From Rubrivivax sp. (GTDB taxonomy: Bacteria > Pseudomonadota > Gammaproteobacteria > Burkholderiales > Burkholderiaceae_C), in assembly GCA_022842305.1 (NCBI GenBank), contig JALHPY010000010.1, forward strand, positions 1 through 61,185: DNA of 61,185 nucleotides, in the 5' to 3' direction. The position numbers and the translations under genes are program-made. Below are positions 53,720-60,940 of this stretch, in pieces. The number at the start of each line of letters is the position of its first letter. The stretch's first letter is position 1. Under the pieces are notes generated by a model. The model did not search any database, was not told the DNA's origin, and saw nothing but the letters and a program-made list of their open reading frames with translations.

Positions 53720-54172
53720 TTACTCCTCAGCCGGCGGCAGCCCCAGGCTTTCCAGGTCGGCCAGATCCTTCAGGCGTCCCGTTGCCCGCTTGTTGACGAT
53801 GAAGTCGCCCAGCCCGATGAGGTTCAGATCCAGCCCGTCAACGCACAGCTTCACCCGGCGGGACCAGCACGCGCCGAACTCCACGCCGTCGATGGCGGTC
53901 AGCAAGTCGATGCGGCGCGGCGGGTGGCCCAGTTGCACCACCGAATCGGCGTCGAAGTCGGCTGCCGTCAGACCCAGCGATCCGAAGCCGAACTGCCGCA
54001 GGGCGAGCAGCAGACGTTCGATATTGGTCGGGTCGGGGCCGATCCAGAAGTCGATGTCGCCCGTGTAGCGCGGGTGGCCATGCGCCGCCAGCGCGTAGCC
54101 GCCGACCAGCAGGTACTCAACGCCCTGCGCGGCGAGCGACTCGGCAAACTCTTTGAAGTCGCGGTTCAGCAT
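53720..54172 (-). CDS. Nucleotidyltransferase (DUF6036/AbiEii-like)
   Basis: 150 residues of the minimal nucleotidyltransferase type. The core is VEYLLVGGYALAAHGHPRYTGDIDFWIG, with the GG-Y and DxD motifs of the polymerase-beta fold. Then come RQFGFGSLGLTAADFD, RRIDLLTAIDG with a further Asp, and the tail FIVNKRATGRLKDLADLESLG. Proteins of this group often sit with a small partner in toxin-antitoxin-like pairs. The small partner gene upstream overlaps it by 56 nt. A role in toxin-antitoxin or phage defence is inferred from the family. It opens the accessory island at 53.7-56.7 kb. Confidence 0.82.
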   Translation of the reverse strand: MLNRDFKEFAESLAAQGVEYLLVGGYALAAHGHPRYTGDIDFWIGPDPTNIERLLLALRQFGFGSLGLTAADFDADSVVQLGHPPRRIDLLTAIDGVEFGACWSRRVKLCVDGLDLNLIGLGDFIVNKRATGRLKDLADLESLGLPPAEE

Positions 54173-54314
54173 CGTGCCGGGCTCGTGGCGGTTCGGCTGC
54201 CCGGCGCAAGGCTTCTACAGCCGCCAGGCGCTCGGCCATGCTGCGCCCGCGCCAGAACGCCAAGTCCGCCGCCGCCTGCTGGTGACGGGGGATGCGTGCC
54301 ACGGCCTTTTCCAT
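54117..54314 (-). CDS. Small partner protein of the nucleotidyltransferase
   Basis: 65 residues: MEKAVARIPRHQQAAADLAF, WRGRSMAERLAAVEALRRAA and an ending with PRLQRVCRVARR. The W-x-x-R-x-x-x-ERL and terminal RLQR pattern resembles the small proteins usually encoded just before DUF6036-type nucleotidyltransferases. The 3' end overlaps the nucleotidyltransferase start in another frame, suggesting translational coupling. Short and recognised mainly by context. Confidence 0.6.
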   Translation of the reverse strand: MEKAVARIPRHQQAAADLAFWRGRSMAERLAAVEALRRAAEPPRARHDAEPRLQRVCRVARRAGR

Positions 54315-54594
54315 CGTTTGATTCTCGCTGTCCGATTTTGGACTGTCCAGCCGAATGGGGTCTGATCATTGCTGCTCCCGCGCCGCTTCAAGGCCATCCT
54401 GGTCGACACGGCCACCTGTCTGATGGGCGGCGGGCCGCTGTGTCGAGCGCAACCCCATGGCGACGGGGCCTGGTCGAACTGCCCCGCCCATGTAGCGCAG
54501 GCCGACACGCCGCCCTGGCTGGACTCGGCGGCGCTTCACACGCGTCTGCTGGGGCTGGCCAGCACGGCGCAGGAGATCGGGTTGTCGGTGTCGA

Positions 54595-54625
54595 GGCAAA
54601 AGGCAAGACCTGACCCCAACTTGCC
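54595..54625. repeat. REP-like hairpin, copy 1
   Basis: GGCAAAA then GGCAAG, loop ACCTGACCCCAA, CTTGCC. The 6-bp arms are perfect. Two further copies lie on the other side of hipBA at 56595 and 56629. Confidence 0.8.
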
Positions 54626-54682
54626 CGAGGCGGTTCCACCCCCTGCGCGCGGATTTGCTCCCGAACGGTGGAAACCTTAGTA

Positions 54683-54704
54683 AATGTCGGCGCTTGCAGA
54701 CATT
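54683..54704. promoter_or_regulatory. HipB-type operator O1
   Basis: AATGTC-N10-GACATT, perfect arms. The most distal of three operators with the same geometry before hipB, 159 bp from its start. Confidence 0.7.
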
Positions 54705-54783
54705 CGGCCAGCGCCCTGGTAGGCCCATGAAGGAAATCCTGCGTTCGTAGACATTAGCATCGTGACCTGCTTGCACGAAGAAG

Positions 54784-54805
54784 AAATGTCAACCATCGTA
54801 GACAT
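54784..54805. promoter_or_regulatory. HipB-type operator O2
   Basis: AATGTC-N10-GACATT, perfect arms, centred near 54794, about 40 bp before the -10 box. Operator centres O2 and O3 are 51 bp apart, close to five helical turns. Confidence 0.75.
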
Positions 54806-54831
54806 TATGGCTGCACCCTACCGAGGTGGTG

Positions 54832-54837
54832 CTATAA
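54832..54837 (+). promoter_or_regulatory. -10 element of the hipBA promoter
   Basis: A consensus TATAAT, 25 nt before the hipB ATG. The -35 position (near 54809, GCTGCA) is poor. The expected start site near 54844 leaves a leader of about 19 nt. Confidence 0.7.
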
Positions 54838-54856
54838 TGTCTGCGAGCATAGACAT
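54835..54856. promoter_or_regulatory. HipB-type operator O3 overlapping the -10 box
   Basis: AATGTC-N10-GACATT, perfect arms. It starts inside the TATAAT -10 element and spans the likely start site, so binding would block RNA polymerase. Confidence 0.8.
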
Positions 54857-54862
54857 TGAGTT

Positions 54863-55165
54863 ATGAAGCACTCCATCCTGACCCCCACCGACCTGGCGTG
54901 CGTCATCCGCGCGGTGCGAAAAAGCGTGCACGTCCGCCAGGATGACCTGGCCGGCGCTGTTGGCGTAAGCCGGCAGTTCGCGGTGGACGTCGAAAAGGGC
55001 AAGCCCACCGTACAGCTGGGCAAGGTCCTGCAGCTGCTCAAGGAGCTCGGCGTGGTCCTGAGCGTTGACATTCCAGAGGAGGCTTCCCTCGTCTACGAAC
55101 AGCTGCGCCTGCGTTCGCCTGCGAAGCCTCGTCCGAAGAAGACGGCCGGCTGTCCTTCAGCATGA
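54863..55165 (+). CDS. hipB: HipB-like antitoxin and repressor
   Basis: 100 residues. A Cro/C1-type helix-turn-helix spans about 8-70: LACVIRAVRKSVHVRQDDLAG, VGVSRQFAVDVEKGKPTVQ, then LGKVLQLLKELGVVL. The C-terminal 25 residues are basic (PAKPRPKKTAG) and probably wrap the toxin. It should bind HipA and repress the operon at the three AATGTC-N10-GACATT sites. Stop overlaps the hipA start (ATGA). Confidence 0.92.
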   Translation: MKHSILTPTDLACVIRAVRKSVHVRQDDLAGAVGVSRQFAVDVEKGKPTVQLGKVLQLLKELGVVLSVDIPEEASLVYEQLRLRSPAKPRPKKTAGCPSA

Positions 55166-56496
55166 GGAGCCTCAAGGCATATCTGGACCATCGGCTGGTC
55201 GGCACCCTGAACGAGGGCGAAGACCTCTGGGCCTTCGACTACGACCCGACGTGGGCTTCGGCTGAAGCTGCATTCGACCTGGCGCCTGGCCTGCCGCGCG
55301 CGCAGCTGCAGCACGTAGACGGCGGCACGCAACGTCCGGTGCAGTGGTACTTCGACAACCTCCTGCCAGAAGAACTGCTTCGCCAAGCCATCCAGAAAGA
55401 GGCCGGCATCAAGGGCGACGACGCGTTTGCTTTGCTCGAGTACCTGGGCGCCGAGTCCGCCGGTTCTTTGACGCTGCTGCCGGCCGGCACGCCCCTGCCC
55501 GACACCGGCCGGCTGCGCCCGCTGTCGCATGAGGTTCTGAGCCAGCGTATCGCGAACCTGCCTAAGCAGACGCTCTCATCCGATTCGCCCAAGCGCATGT
55601 CGCTCGCCGGCGCACAGCACAAACTGCTCGTGGTGCTGGATGCCAGCGACCGGATCTTTGAGCCCGAAGGCGCTACGCCCTCCACGCACATCCTCAAGCC
55701 GAGTCACCCCGACAGCGCCAGCTACCCGGCCTCGGTAGCCAACGAGTACGTCACGATGCGCTTGGCCAGGGCTGCGCAGTTGCCCGTGCCCTACGTTCAC
55801 CGGTTCTATGTGCCGGACCCGGTTTACATCATCGAGCGGTTCGACCGCCGAGTGACGACACTGCCGTCCGCGCCGGACGGAACACCGCGCCTGGACGTGC
55901 GTCGGCTGCACATCATCGACGCCTGCCAGCTACTCAACCGTTCGCGAGTTTTCAAGCACACGGGAGCCTCGCTCGAGGCGCTGAACGGCGTCATCCAGGC
56001 AACGACCAACAAGGCCTTGTCACGCACGCGCCTGTTCCGCTGGCTGGTCTTCAATGTCCTTGTGGCCAACGACGACTGCCATCTAAAGAACTTGTCTTTC
56101 TACGTTTCACACGAGGGCGTGCAAGTGGCGCCCCACTACGACCTGCTGGCCACCGGCGCGTATCACACCCGCGCGTTTGCCGATGACAAGGCGCGCTGGC
56201 CATCTGTGCCCATGGCCATCGCATTGCCAGGAGCCAAGGTCTTCGGCGAGGTGAGCTACAAAGGCATGCTGACCGCAGGACTGGAGCTGGGCCTGGGCGA
56301 GCCGACAGCCCGCCGCATCATCAATGACGTGTGCAAGCGCGTCGCCAACACGCTTGACGCTGAAATCGAAGCCCAGACCGCTATGCACGTACAAGTCGGG
56401 GCAGTGGCCGCGGTTCACTTCGGGGCAGAGAACCGCTTCCTGCTGGTGCTGAAGAACATCGTGCTTTCAGAGATGCTGAAGCAACTGTCTCCCTGA
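55162..56496 (+). CDS. hipA: HipA-like serine/threonine kinase toxin
   Basis: 444 residues. E. coli HipA phosphorylates glutamyl-tRNA synthetase and induces persistence. The P-loop with the autophosphorylated Ser is MSLAGAQHK (Ser147). The catalytic loop is VANDDCHLKNLSF, with Asp305 and Asn310. The metal-binding Asp is in PHYDLLAT (Asp327). The N-subdomain 1 is present (VGTLNEGEDLWAFDYD). All key kinase residues are intact, so the toxin is likely active. The target may differ from that of HipA. Confidence 0.94.
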   Translation: MRSLKAYLDHRLVGTLNEGEDLWAFDYDPTWASAEAAFDLAPGLPRAQLQHVDGGTQRPVQWYFDNLLPEELLRQAIQKEAGIKGDDAFALLEYLGAESAGSLTLLPAGTPLPDTGRLRPLSHEVLSQRIANLPKQTLSSDSPKRMSLAGAQHKLLVVLDASDRIFEPEGATPSTHILKPSHPDSASYPASVANEYVTMRLARAAQLPVPYVHRFYVPDPVYIIERFDRRVTTLPSAPDGTPRLDVRRLHIIDACQLLNRSRVFKHTGASLEALNGVIQATTNKALSRTRLFRWLVFNVLVANDDCHLKNLSFYVSHEGVQVAPHYDLLATGAYHTRAFADDKARWPSVPMAIALPGAKVFGEVSYKGMLTAGLELGLGEPTARRIINDVCKRVANTLDAEIEAQTAMHVQVGAVAAVHFGAENRFLLVLKNIVLSEMLKQLSP

Positions 56497-56517
56497 CGCA
56501 GCGAACGCGCGGCGCGC

Positions 56518-56586
56518 TGCAGGCGGATGGCGCGCTGCACCATCTGCTCGCTCAGCCTCTCGGCCGTGGCCATCTCTTGCGGGCTC
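56518..56586 (-). pseudogene. 69-bp remnant of an FAD-linked oxidase gene
   Basis: Resembles 59075-59143 in the intact FAD oxidase gene, with 61 of 69 positions equal by my count. On the minus strand it reads QEMATAERLSEQMVQRAIRLQ against EEMATAETLSHKMVQRAIRL in the intact gene. The rest of the gene is absent. It lies directly behind hipA and in front of REP copies 2 and 3. Confidence 0.7.
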
Positions 56587-56594
56587 GCGGGGAC

Positions 56595-56659
56595 GCAAAA
56601 GGCAAGACCTGAGCCCGACTTCCTGGAAGGCAAAAGGCAAGACCTGACCCCGACTTGCC
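56595..56659. repeat. REP-like hairpins, copies 2 and 3 in tandem
   Basis: Copy 2 (56595-56623) reads GCAAAAGGCAAGACCTGAGC and ends CTTCC, a decayed right arm. Copy 3 (56629-56659) has the intact GGCAAG-N12-CTTGCC hairpin. Same orientation as copy 1. Confidence 0.8.
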
Positions 56660-56715
56660 TCAGCTGGAAGAGGACTTCTTGGGGTGATGGTGACCCCGAC
56701 CTCCCGGTGCCGTGC

Positions 56716-57348
56716 CTAGACCGACCTTCGCCGGGCGAAACCAAGACCAACCAGACCGAGGCCAATAAGGGCAAACGTTCCTGGCGTGGGAATGGCATTC
56801 ACGCTCACATTGTCGAGTCCGATGTAGTTTTGCCCCTGGTTGCCAAGAAATGACAACACAGTGCTCGAACCGGAAGCGACGAAGTCCATCGAGAACGTCG
56901 TCCAAGCGTCGGGCCCGACGGCACTGATCGAGAAAGTCTGGCTCGTGCTGCCAGCGCTGACGGCCAGCCCAGACGGAAGCCCGTACTGACGGTCGCTTCC
57001 CAGTTGAAAGGACACGCGGTATGCAGTGCCAGCAGTGGTCGCGATGGTCTGCCTTACACCCCCGAAGGGAGACCCGAGCTGGTAGTCGGTAAGGTCGAGA
57101 AAATACTGGCCATCGGGTGCCGACAAGCCGAAGGCAGGTTCCTTTATCCACGCTATGACGTCACCAAAAACGGTCCAGCCGCTAATAGTGGTTGAACCCA
57201 CCGAGAGCGTCATCGCGTTCTGGACGTTGCCAACAAACGCGCCATTCTCGCTCTCGAAACTGCCGTTGGTCACAAGGCTCGAGTGTGCCTGAAACGAAAC
57301 GGACGAAATGAGAGCGAAGACCGCTGCACTGACAACCCGGACGTTCAT
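56716..57348 (-). CDS. PEP-CTERM protein with DUF642-like domain
   Basis: 210 residues. A signal peptide ends near residue 24 (FQAHSSLVTNG). The domain has LVTNGSFESENGAF, ISGWTVFGDVIAWI, DGQYFLDLTDYQ and GVRQTIATTAGTAYRVSFQLG, typical of DUF642/choice-of-anchor carbohydrate-binding-like folds. The C-terminal signal is IPTPGTFALIGLGLVGLGFA and then RRRSV, a variant in which Pro-Thr-Pro replaces Pro-Glu-Pro. AGGGGG lies before ATG 57348, and a -24/-12 promoter lies about 110 nt upstream. Confidence 0.85.
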   Translation of the reverse strand: MNVRVVSAAVFALISSVSFQAHSSLVTNGSFESENGAFVGNVQNAMTLSVGSTTISGWTVFGDVIAWIKEPAFGLSAPDGQYFLDLTDYQLGSPFGGVRQTIATTAGTAYRVSFQLGSDRQYGLPSGLAVSAGSTSQTFSISAVGPDAWTTFSMDFVASGSSTVLSFLGNQGQNYIGLDNVSVNAIPTPGTFALIGLGLVGLGFARRRSV

Positions 57349-57459
57349 CGAAATGCCCCCTAAAAGTATGCTCGTGGACACCAGCTACTTCGACCCGTAA
57401 GGCGAAGAGCCAGGAGTTGCGGATTGCGGACCCGAACCGGCGCGCAAGACCTCCGGCGA

Positions 57460-57474
57460 GCACACGGCGTGCCA
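57460..57474 (-). promoter_or_regulatory. Sigma-54 type promoter of the second PEP-CTERM gene
   Basis: Minus strand reads TGGCACG, CCGT, GTGCT. The -24 element is perfect; the -12 element has one mismatch but keeps GC, 10 nt after GG. Expected start near 57448, about 100 nt before the ATG. Confidence 0.65.
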
Positions 57475-57935
57475 GTCGAAAAAATGTAATCTATATCAAT
57501 CAGTTGCCGACTTGCCAAGGGCCCGTAGCCACTGTTGGCGGCCATACTGTCAAGAAACCCGACGCCCCCAACCATTTGTTCCGCAGCGCTGATGCGCACG
57601 GCCTGCGCGGCCGAACTTGATTTGCGTGGCGCAAGTCGCATATTGAGGGATGATCCAGGTCAATCGGGCGCCGCATGCACGCACGCATGCGTGAAATGGA
57701 TCACGGGTTTCGGGCGGCCATTTCCAATGAACATTGCGTTGGCGCAAGTCCTGCGGCCGCGGCATTCCGGTCAGGATTCACGCTACAAAGTGAAACTCCC
57801 CTGATCGAAGGGTTGTGTCCTGTCGGGGAATCTGACAGTCGTGACGTGCGGGCACTTTGGCGAATCGTGAACAACTGCCGCCAATAGAGCGCAAGCATTT
57901 GTTCCGTAATGCATTTCGAATTCGGTGGCTCTTTC

Positions 57936-57951
57936 TGGCGCGGGTCTTGCT
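57936..57951 (+). promoter_or_regulatory. Sigma-54 type promoter of the third PEP-CTERM gene
   Basis: Plus strand reads TGGCGCG, GGTC, TTGCT: one mismatch to the consensus, with GG and GC 10 nt apart. Expected start near 57962, 68 nt before ATG 58030. Confidence 0.7.
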
Positions 57952-58029
57952 GACTGCAGTGAAGCTTTTGTTGAATTCGCGACCGAGCATCTCCCCGTCG
58001 ATTAACCAGAATACCGGAGCACCCCCCCG

Positions 58030-58869
58030 ATGAAGTTCTCTCCCTCCCTTCTTGCCTCCGCCGCGCTGGCCGCTGCATTCCTTTCCGGAGGCTCGGCCAG
58101 TGCCGCAGTCGTAACCGGATTTGATGCAGCCTTTACCGCCAATGGCAGTTGGTTCGCGTCTGACGTTCGAGTCGGCGGAACGGCGACCGTGGTCGACTTG
58201 ACCGGAGCTGGCGGCAATCTGGAATCGGCCCAGCCGCTTCCGACGGGAGCGGCGAAGCTGACGACCGATCTGACGGATGCCGCGAAGGCCGAAGTGGCCG
58301 TCAGGGACACGTATGGCAAGGCTGGCGAGATCGCCCGGTCGCTGACGCTGGGCTACTCTTTCTATCGGGACAATCTGGCCGGAGGCAATCAGGCTGCTGC
58401 CCCAGCGATCAAGCTCACGTTTTTCAACAGCTCATACGCCGGTGACGGTTTCGTGACGCTGACCTACGAGCCTTATTGGCAGACCGGGGTATCCGTCAAT
58501 CCGACCAGCGGCGTCTGGACTGATGTGGATATTGACTTCGATAGCGGCCTGTTCTGGCAAAACGGTGGGTTTGGTCAGACCAATAGCTCCGGGGGTCCGC
58601 CACTGAATACGCTGGAAGGGTGGCTGGCGGCTTTTGATGCCGGCTTTGCGGATGCGAGCCTCATTGCCGTGAGCATGGGCGTAGGTAGCTCCAACCAAGG
58701 GCAGATCGGATATTTCGACGATGTGCGCATTGCCCATAGCTTCGGTAGCGGTTACAGCGCCAGCTATGACTTCCAGGCTGCGGGGGCAGCCGTGCCCGAG
58801 CCCGCCAGCCTGGCCCTGGTCGGCTTGGCCCTGGCCGGCCTGGGCGCCGCGCGCCGTCGCCGCGCCTGA
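58030..58869 (+). CDS. PEP-CTERM exosortase-dependent surface protein
   Basis: 279 residues. A Sec signal peptide ends near residue 25 (GGSASAAVV). The mature domain is a beta-rich anchor-type region (SLTLGYSFYRDNLAGG, LTYEPYWQTGVSVNPT, GQIGYFDDVRIAH) without catalytic motifs. The C-terminal sorting signal is VPEPASLALVGLALAGLGAA and then RRRRA, the canonical form. It has its own sigma-54 type promoter and a strong terminator, so it is a single-gene unit. Sorting by XrtA-type exosortase is inferred. Confidence 0.92.
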   Translation: MKFSPSLLASAALAAAFLSGGSASAAVVTGFDAAFTANGSWFASDVRVGGTATVVDLTGAGGNLESAQPLPTGAAKLTTDLTDAAKAEVAVRDTYGKAGEIARSLTLGYSFYRDNLAGGNQAAAPAIKLTFFNSSYAGDGFVTLTYEPYWQTGVSVNPTSGVWTDVDIDFDSGLFWQNGGFGQTNSSGGPPLNTLEGWLAAFDAGFADASLIAVSMGVGSSNQGQIGYFDDVRIAHSFGSGYSASYDFQAAGAAVPEPASLALVGLALAGLGAARRRRA

Positions 58870-58888
58870 AGATCCCAGCACCATAAAT

Positions 58889-58911
58889 GGCCCGCTTCGG
58901 CGGGCCTTTTT
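58889..58911 (+). terminator. Rho-independent terminator with a TTCG loop
   Basis: GGCCCGC, loop TTCG, GCGGGCC, TTTTT. It ends the third PEP-CTERM gene, 20 nt after its stop, and stops 11 nt before the end of the convergent oxidase gene. Confidence 0.92.
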
Positions 58912-58921
58912 CTTGACCGCC

Positions 58922-60343
58922 CTACACCGCGATCACCTTCCCCGGGTTCATGATGTTCAGCGGGTCCAGCGCCCGCTTGATGCTCTTCATCACTTCCACC
59001 GCGCCGACGCCGGCCTCGTCCACCAGATAGCCCATCTTGTGCAGGCCGATGCCGTGCTCGCCGGTGCAGGTGCCCTGCAGGCGGATGGCGCGCTGCACCA
59101 TCTTGTGTGACAGCGTCTCGGCCGTGGCCATCTCTTCCGGGCTGTTGGGGTCCAGCAGGTAGCTCAGGTGGAAGTTGCCGTCGCCCACGTGGCCCACCAC
59201 CCAGTAGGGCAGGCCGGCGGCGTCGGCCTCGCGCACCGATTCGTCGATGCTCTCGGCCAGGTGCGAGATGGGCACGCAGGTGTCGGTGGACAGCGAGCGG
59301 CAGCCCGGCCGCATCTGCAGCGCGGCAAAGTAGGCCTTGTGCCGCGCCGCCCACAGCCGCGTGCGTTCTTCGGGCGTGCGCGCCCATTCGAAATCGGCGC
59401 CGCCGTGTTCGCGCGCGATGTCCTGCACCGTCTCGGCCTGCTCCTGCACGCCGGCCGGGCTGCCGTGGAACTCCATCAGCAGCATGGGCTGCTCGCGCAG
59501 TGCCAGGCCGGCATAGCGGTTGACGCCGCGGATGGCGTTGGCGTCCAGCAGTTCGCAGCGCGCGATGGGCACGCCCAGCTGGATGATCTGGATGGTGGTG
59601 CGCACCGCCGCGGCGATGTCGGGGAAGTGGCAGATGGCCGCGCTCACCGCCTCGGGCAGCGGGTACAGGCGCAGCGTGAGCTCGGTGATGATGCCCAGCG
59701 TGCCCTCGCTGCCCACGAACAGGCGCGTCAGGTCGTAGCCGGCGGCCGACTTGCGCGCGCGCGTGCCGGTGCGGATGACCTCGCCGCTGGCGGTGACCAC
59801 GGTCAGCGCCAGCACGTTCTCGCGCATGGTTCCGTAGCGCACGGCGTTGGTACCGCTGGCGCGCGTGGCCGCCATGCCGCCCAGGCTGGCGTTGGCGCCC
59901 GGGTCTATGGGAAAGAACAGCCCCGTGTCGCGGATCTCGCTGTTGAGCTGCTCGCGCGTGACGCCGGCCTGCACCGTGACCGTCAGGTCGTCGGCGTCCA
60001 CCGCCACCAGCCGCGCCATGCGCGACACATCGATGCTCAGGCCGCCGTGCACCGCCAGCAGGTGGCCTTCCAGCGACGAGCCGGTGCCGAAGGCGATCAC
60101 CGGCGTGGCGTGCGCCGCGGCCAGGCGCACGGCGGTGGCCACGTCTGCCGTGCTCTCGCAGAAGACCACGGCGTCGGGTGGCGTCATGGGGTAGGTGGAT
60201 TCGTCGCGGCCATGCTGCTCGCGCACCGCGGTGGCGGTGCTGCAGCGGTCGCCGAAGTGCTGTTGCAGCGCGGCCAGCAGGGCCGGCGGCACGGGGCGCT
60301 GCTCGCGCCGCGGCAGCAGGTGCTCGGGGATGGGGGCGTTCAT
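58922..60343 (-). CDS. FAD-linked oxidase (GlcD/D-lactate dehydrogenase type)
   Basis: 473 residues. The FAD-binding PCMH domain covers about 50-230, with VIAFGTGSSLEGHLLAVHGG and PGANASLGGMAATRASGTNAVRYG. The C-terminal domain has HVGDGNFHLSYLLDP, with metal-binding His, and the closing CTGEHGIGLHKMGYL and DPLNIMNPGK. This fits a D-lactate dehydrogenase (cytochrome) or glycolate oxidase subunit GlcD; no glcE or glcF is adjacent, favouring the former. ATG 60343 is chosen to match homologues (MNAPIPEHLLP). A short related fragment lies 2.5 kb away. Confidence 0.9.
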   Translation of the reverse strand: MNAPIPEHLLPRREQRPVPPALLAALQQHFGDRCSTATAVREQHGRDESTYPMTPPDAVVFCESTADVATAVRLAAAHATPVIAFGTGSSLEGHLLAVHGGLSIDVSRMARLVAVDADDLTVTVQAGVTREQLNSEIRDTGLFFPIDPGANASLGGMAATRASGTNAVRYGTMRENVLALTVVTASGEVIRTGTRARKSAAGYDLTRLFVGSEGTLGIITELTLRLYPLPEAVSAAICHFPDIAAAVRTTIQIIQLGVPIARCELLDANAIRGVNRYAGLALREQPMLLMEFHGSPAGVQEQAETVQDIAREHGGADFEWARTPEERTRLWAARHKAYFAALQMRPGCRSLSTDTCVPISHLAESIDESVREADAAGLPYWVVGHVGDGNFHLSYLLDPNSPEEMATAETLSHKMVQRAIRLQGTCTGEHGIGLHKMGYLVDEAGVGAVEVMKSIKRALDPLNIMNPGKVIAV

Positions 60344-60459
60344 GGGTGCTTGTCTCCTGGGCCGGCGCGGCGAGCCCAGCCTTGGGGCTGGCCGGGCCGT
60401 GACCCGGGTGCGCGCGGCAGGCATCATCCGCCATTCCCTCCATCGCAGACAGGACCCGC

Positions 60460-60900
60460 ATGAAACCCACGCCCGCTGGCTGGCCCCGCATCTCGCCCGG
60501 GGTGTACTACCGCGACACCGCCGCCATGATCGACTGGCTGTGCCGCGCCTTCGGCTTCGAGGTCCGGCTCAAGGTGATGGGCGACGACGGCAGCATCGTG
60601 CACAGCGAGCTGACGCTGGCCGACGGCCTGATCAGGGTGGGCGAAGAGCTCAGCGGCGACGAGCGCCGCTTCGACACCGACCGCCGCAGCCCCATCGCCG
60701 CCGGCTGCAACACACAGAACCTGATGGTCTATGTCGACGACGTGGACGCGCACTGCGAACACGCCCGCGCCGCCGGTGCGCACGTGGTGTCCGAGCCCGA
60801 ATTGCACGACTACGGCGCCGAATACTGGGCCGACCGCAGCTACGGCGCCATCGACCCCGAAGGTCACCTGTGGTGGTTTGCCCAGCGCGTTCGCGGCTGA
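60460..60900 (+). CDS. VOC-family (glyoxalase-like) protein
   Basis: 146 residues of the vicinal-oxygen-chelate fold, close to the PhnB/YdeM-like group. The first half has GVYYRDTAAMIDWLCRAFGFE and GDDGSIVHSELTLADGLI. The second half has LMVYVDDVDAHCEHARAAGA and AIDPEGHLWWFAQ, with the usual metal-binding His and Glu positions partly kept. Substrate is unknown. It is divergent from the FAD oxidase (116 nt between starts). Confidence 0.88.
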   Translation: MKPTPAGWPRISPGVYYRDTAAMIDWLCRAFGFEVRLKVMGDDGSIVHSELTLADGLIRVGEELSGDERRFDTDRRSPIAAGCNTQNLMVYVDDVDAHCEHARAAGAHVVSEPELHDYGAEYWADRSYGAIDPEGHLWWFAQRVRG

Positions 60901-60940
60901 GGTCCAATAGTGGCCTCGCCACACCCGCCCTTGCACCGCC

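Larger units (their letters stand above)
54315..54862. other. Intergenic region upstream of hipBA
   Basis: 548 nt. 54315-54590 has no gene I can support. 54595-54625 is a REP-like hairpin. 54680-54860 is relatively AT-rich and carries three operator dyads and the hipBA promoter. An isolated half site GACATT lies at 54750. Confidence 0.6.
57349..58029. other. Intergenic region between two divergent PEP-CTERM genes
   Basis: 681 nt without a supported gene and with lower GC than average. It carries a sigma-54 type promoter for each flanking gene, at 57460 (minus) and 57936 (plus). The rest may hold activator sites, none of which I could define. Confidence 0.6.

Noticed and set aside
54369..54680. 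A 103-codon plus-strand frame between the nucleotidyltransferase pair and hipB.
   Set aside because: No ribosome-binding site, no recognisable domain, and it runs through REP copy 1; codon usage is not convincing.
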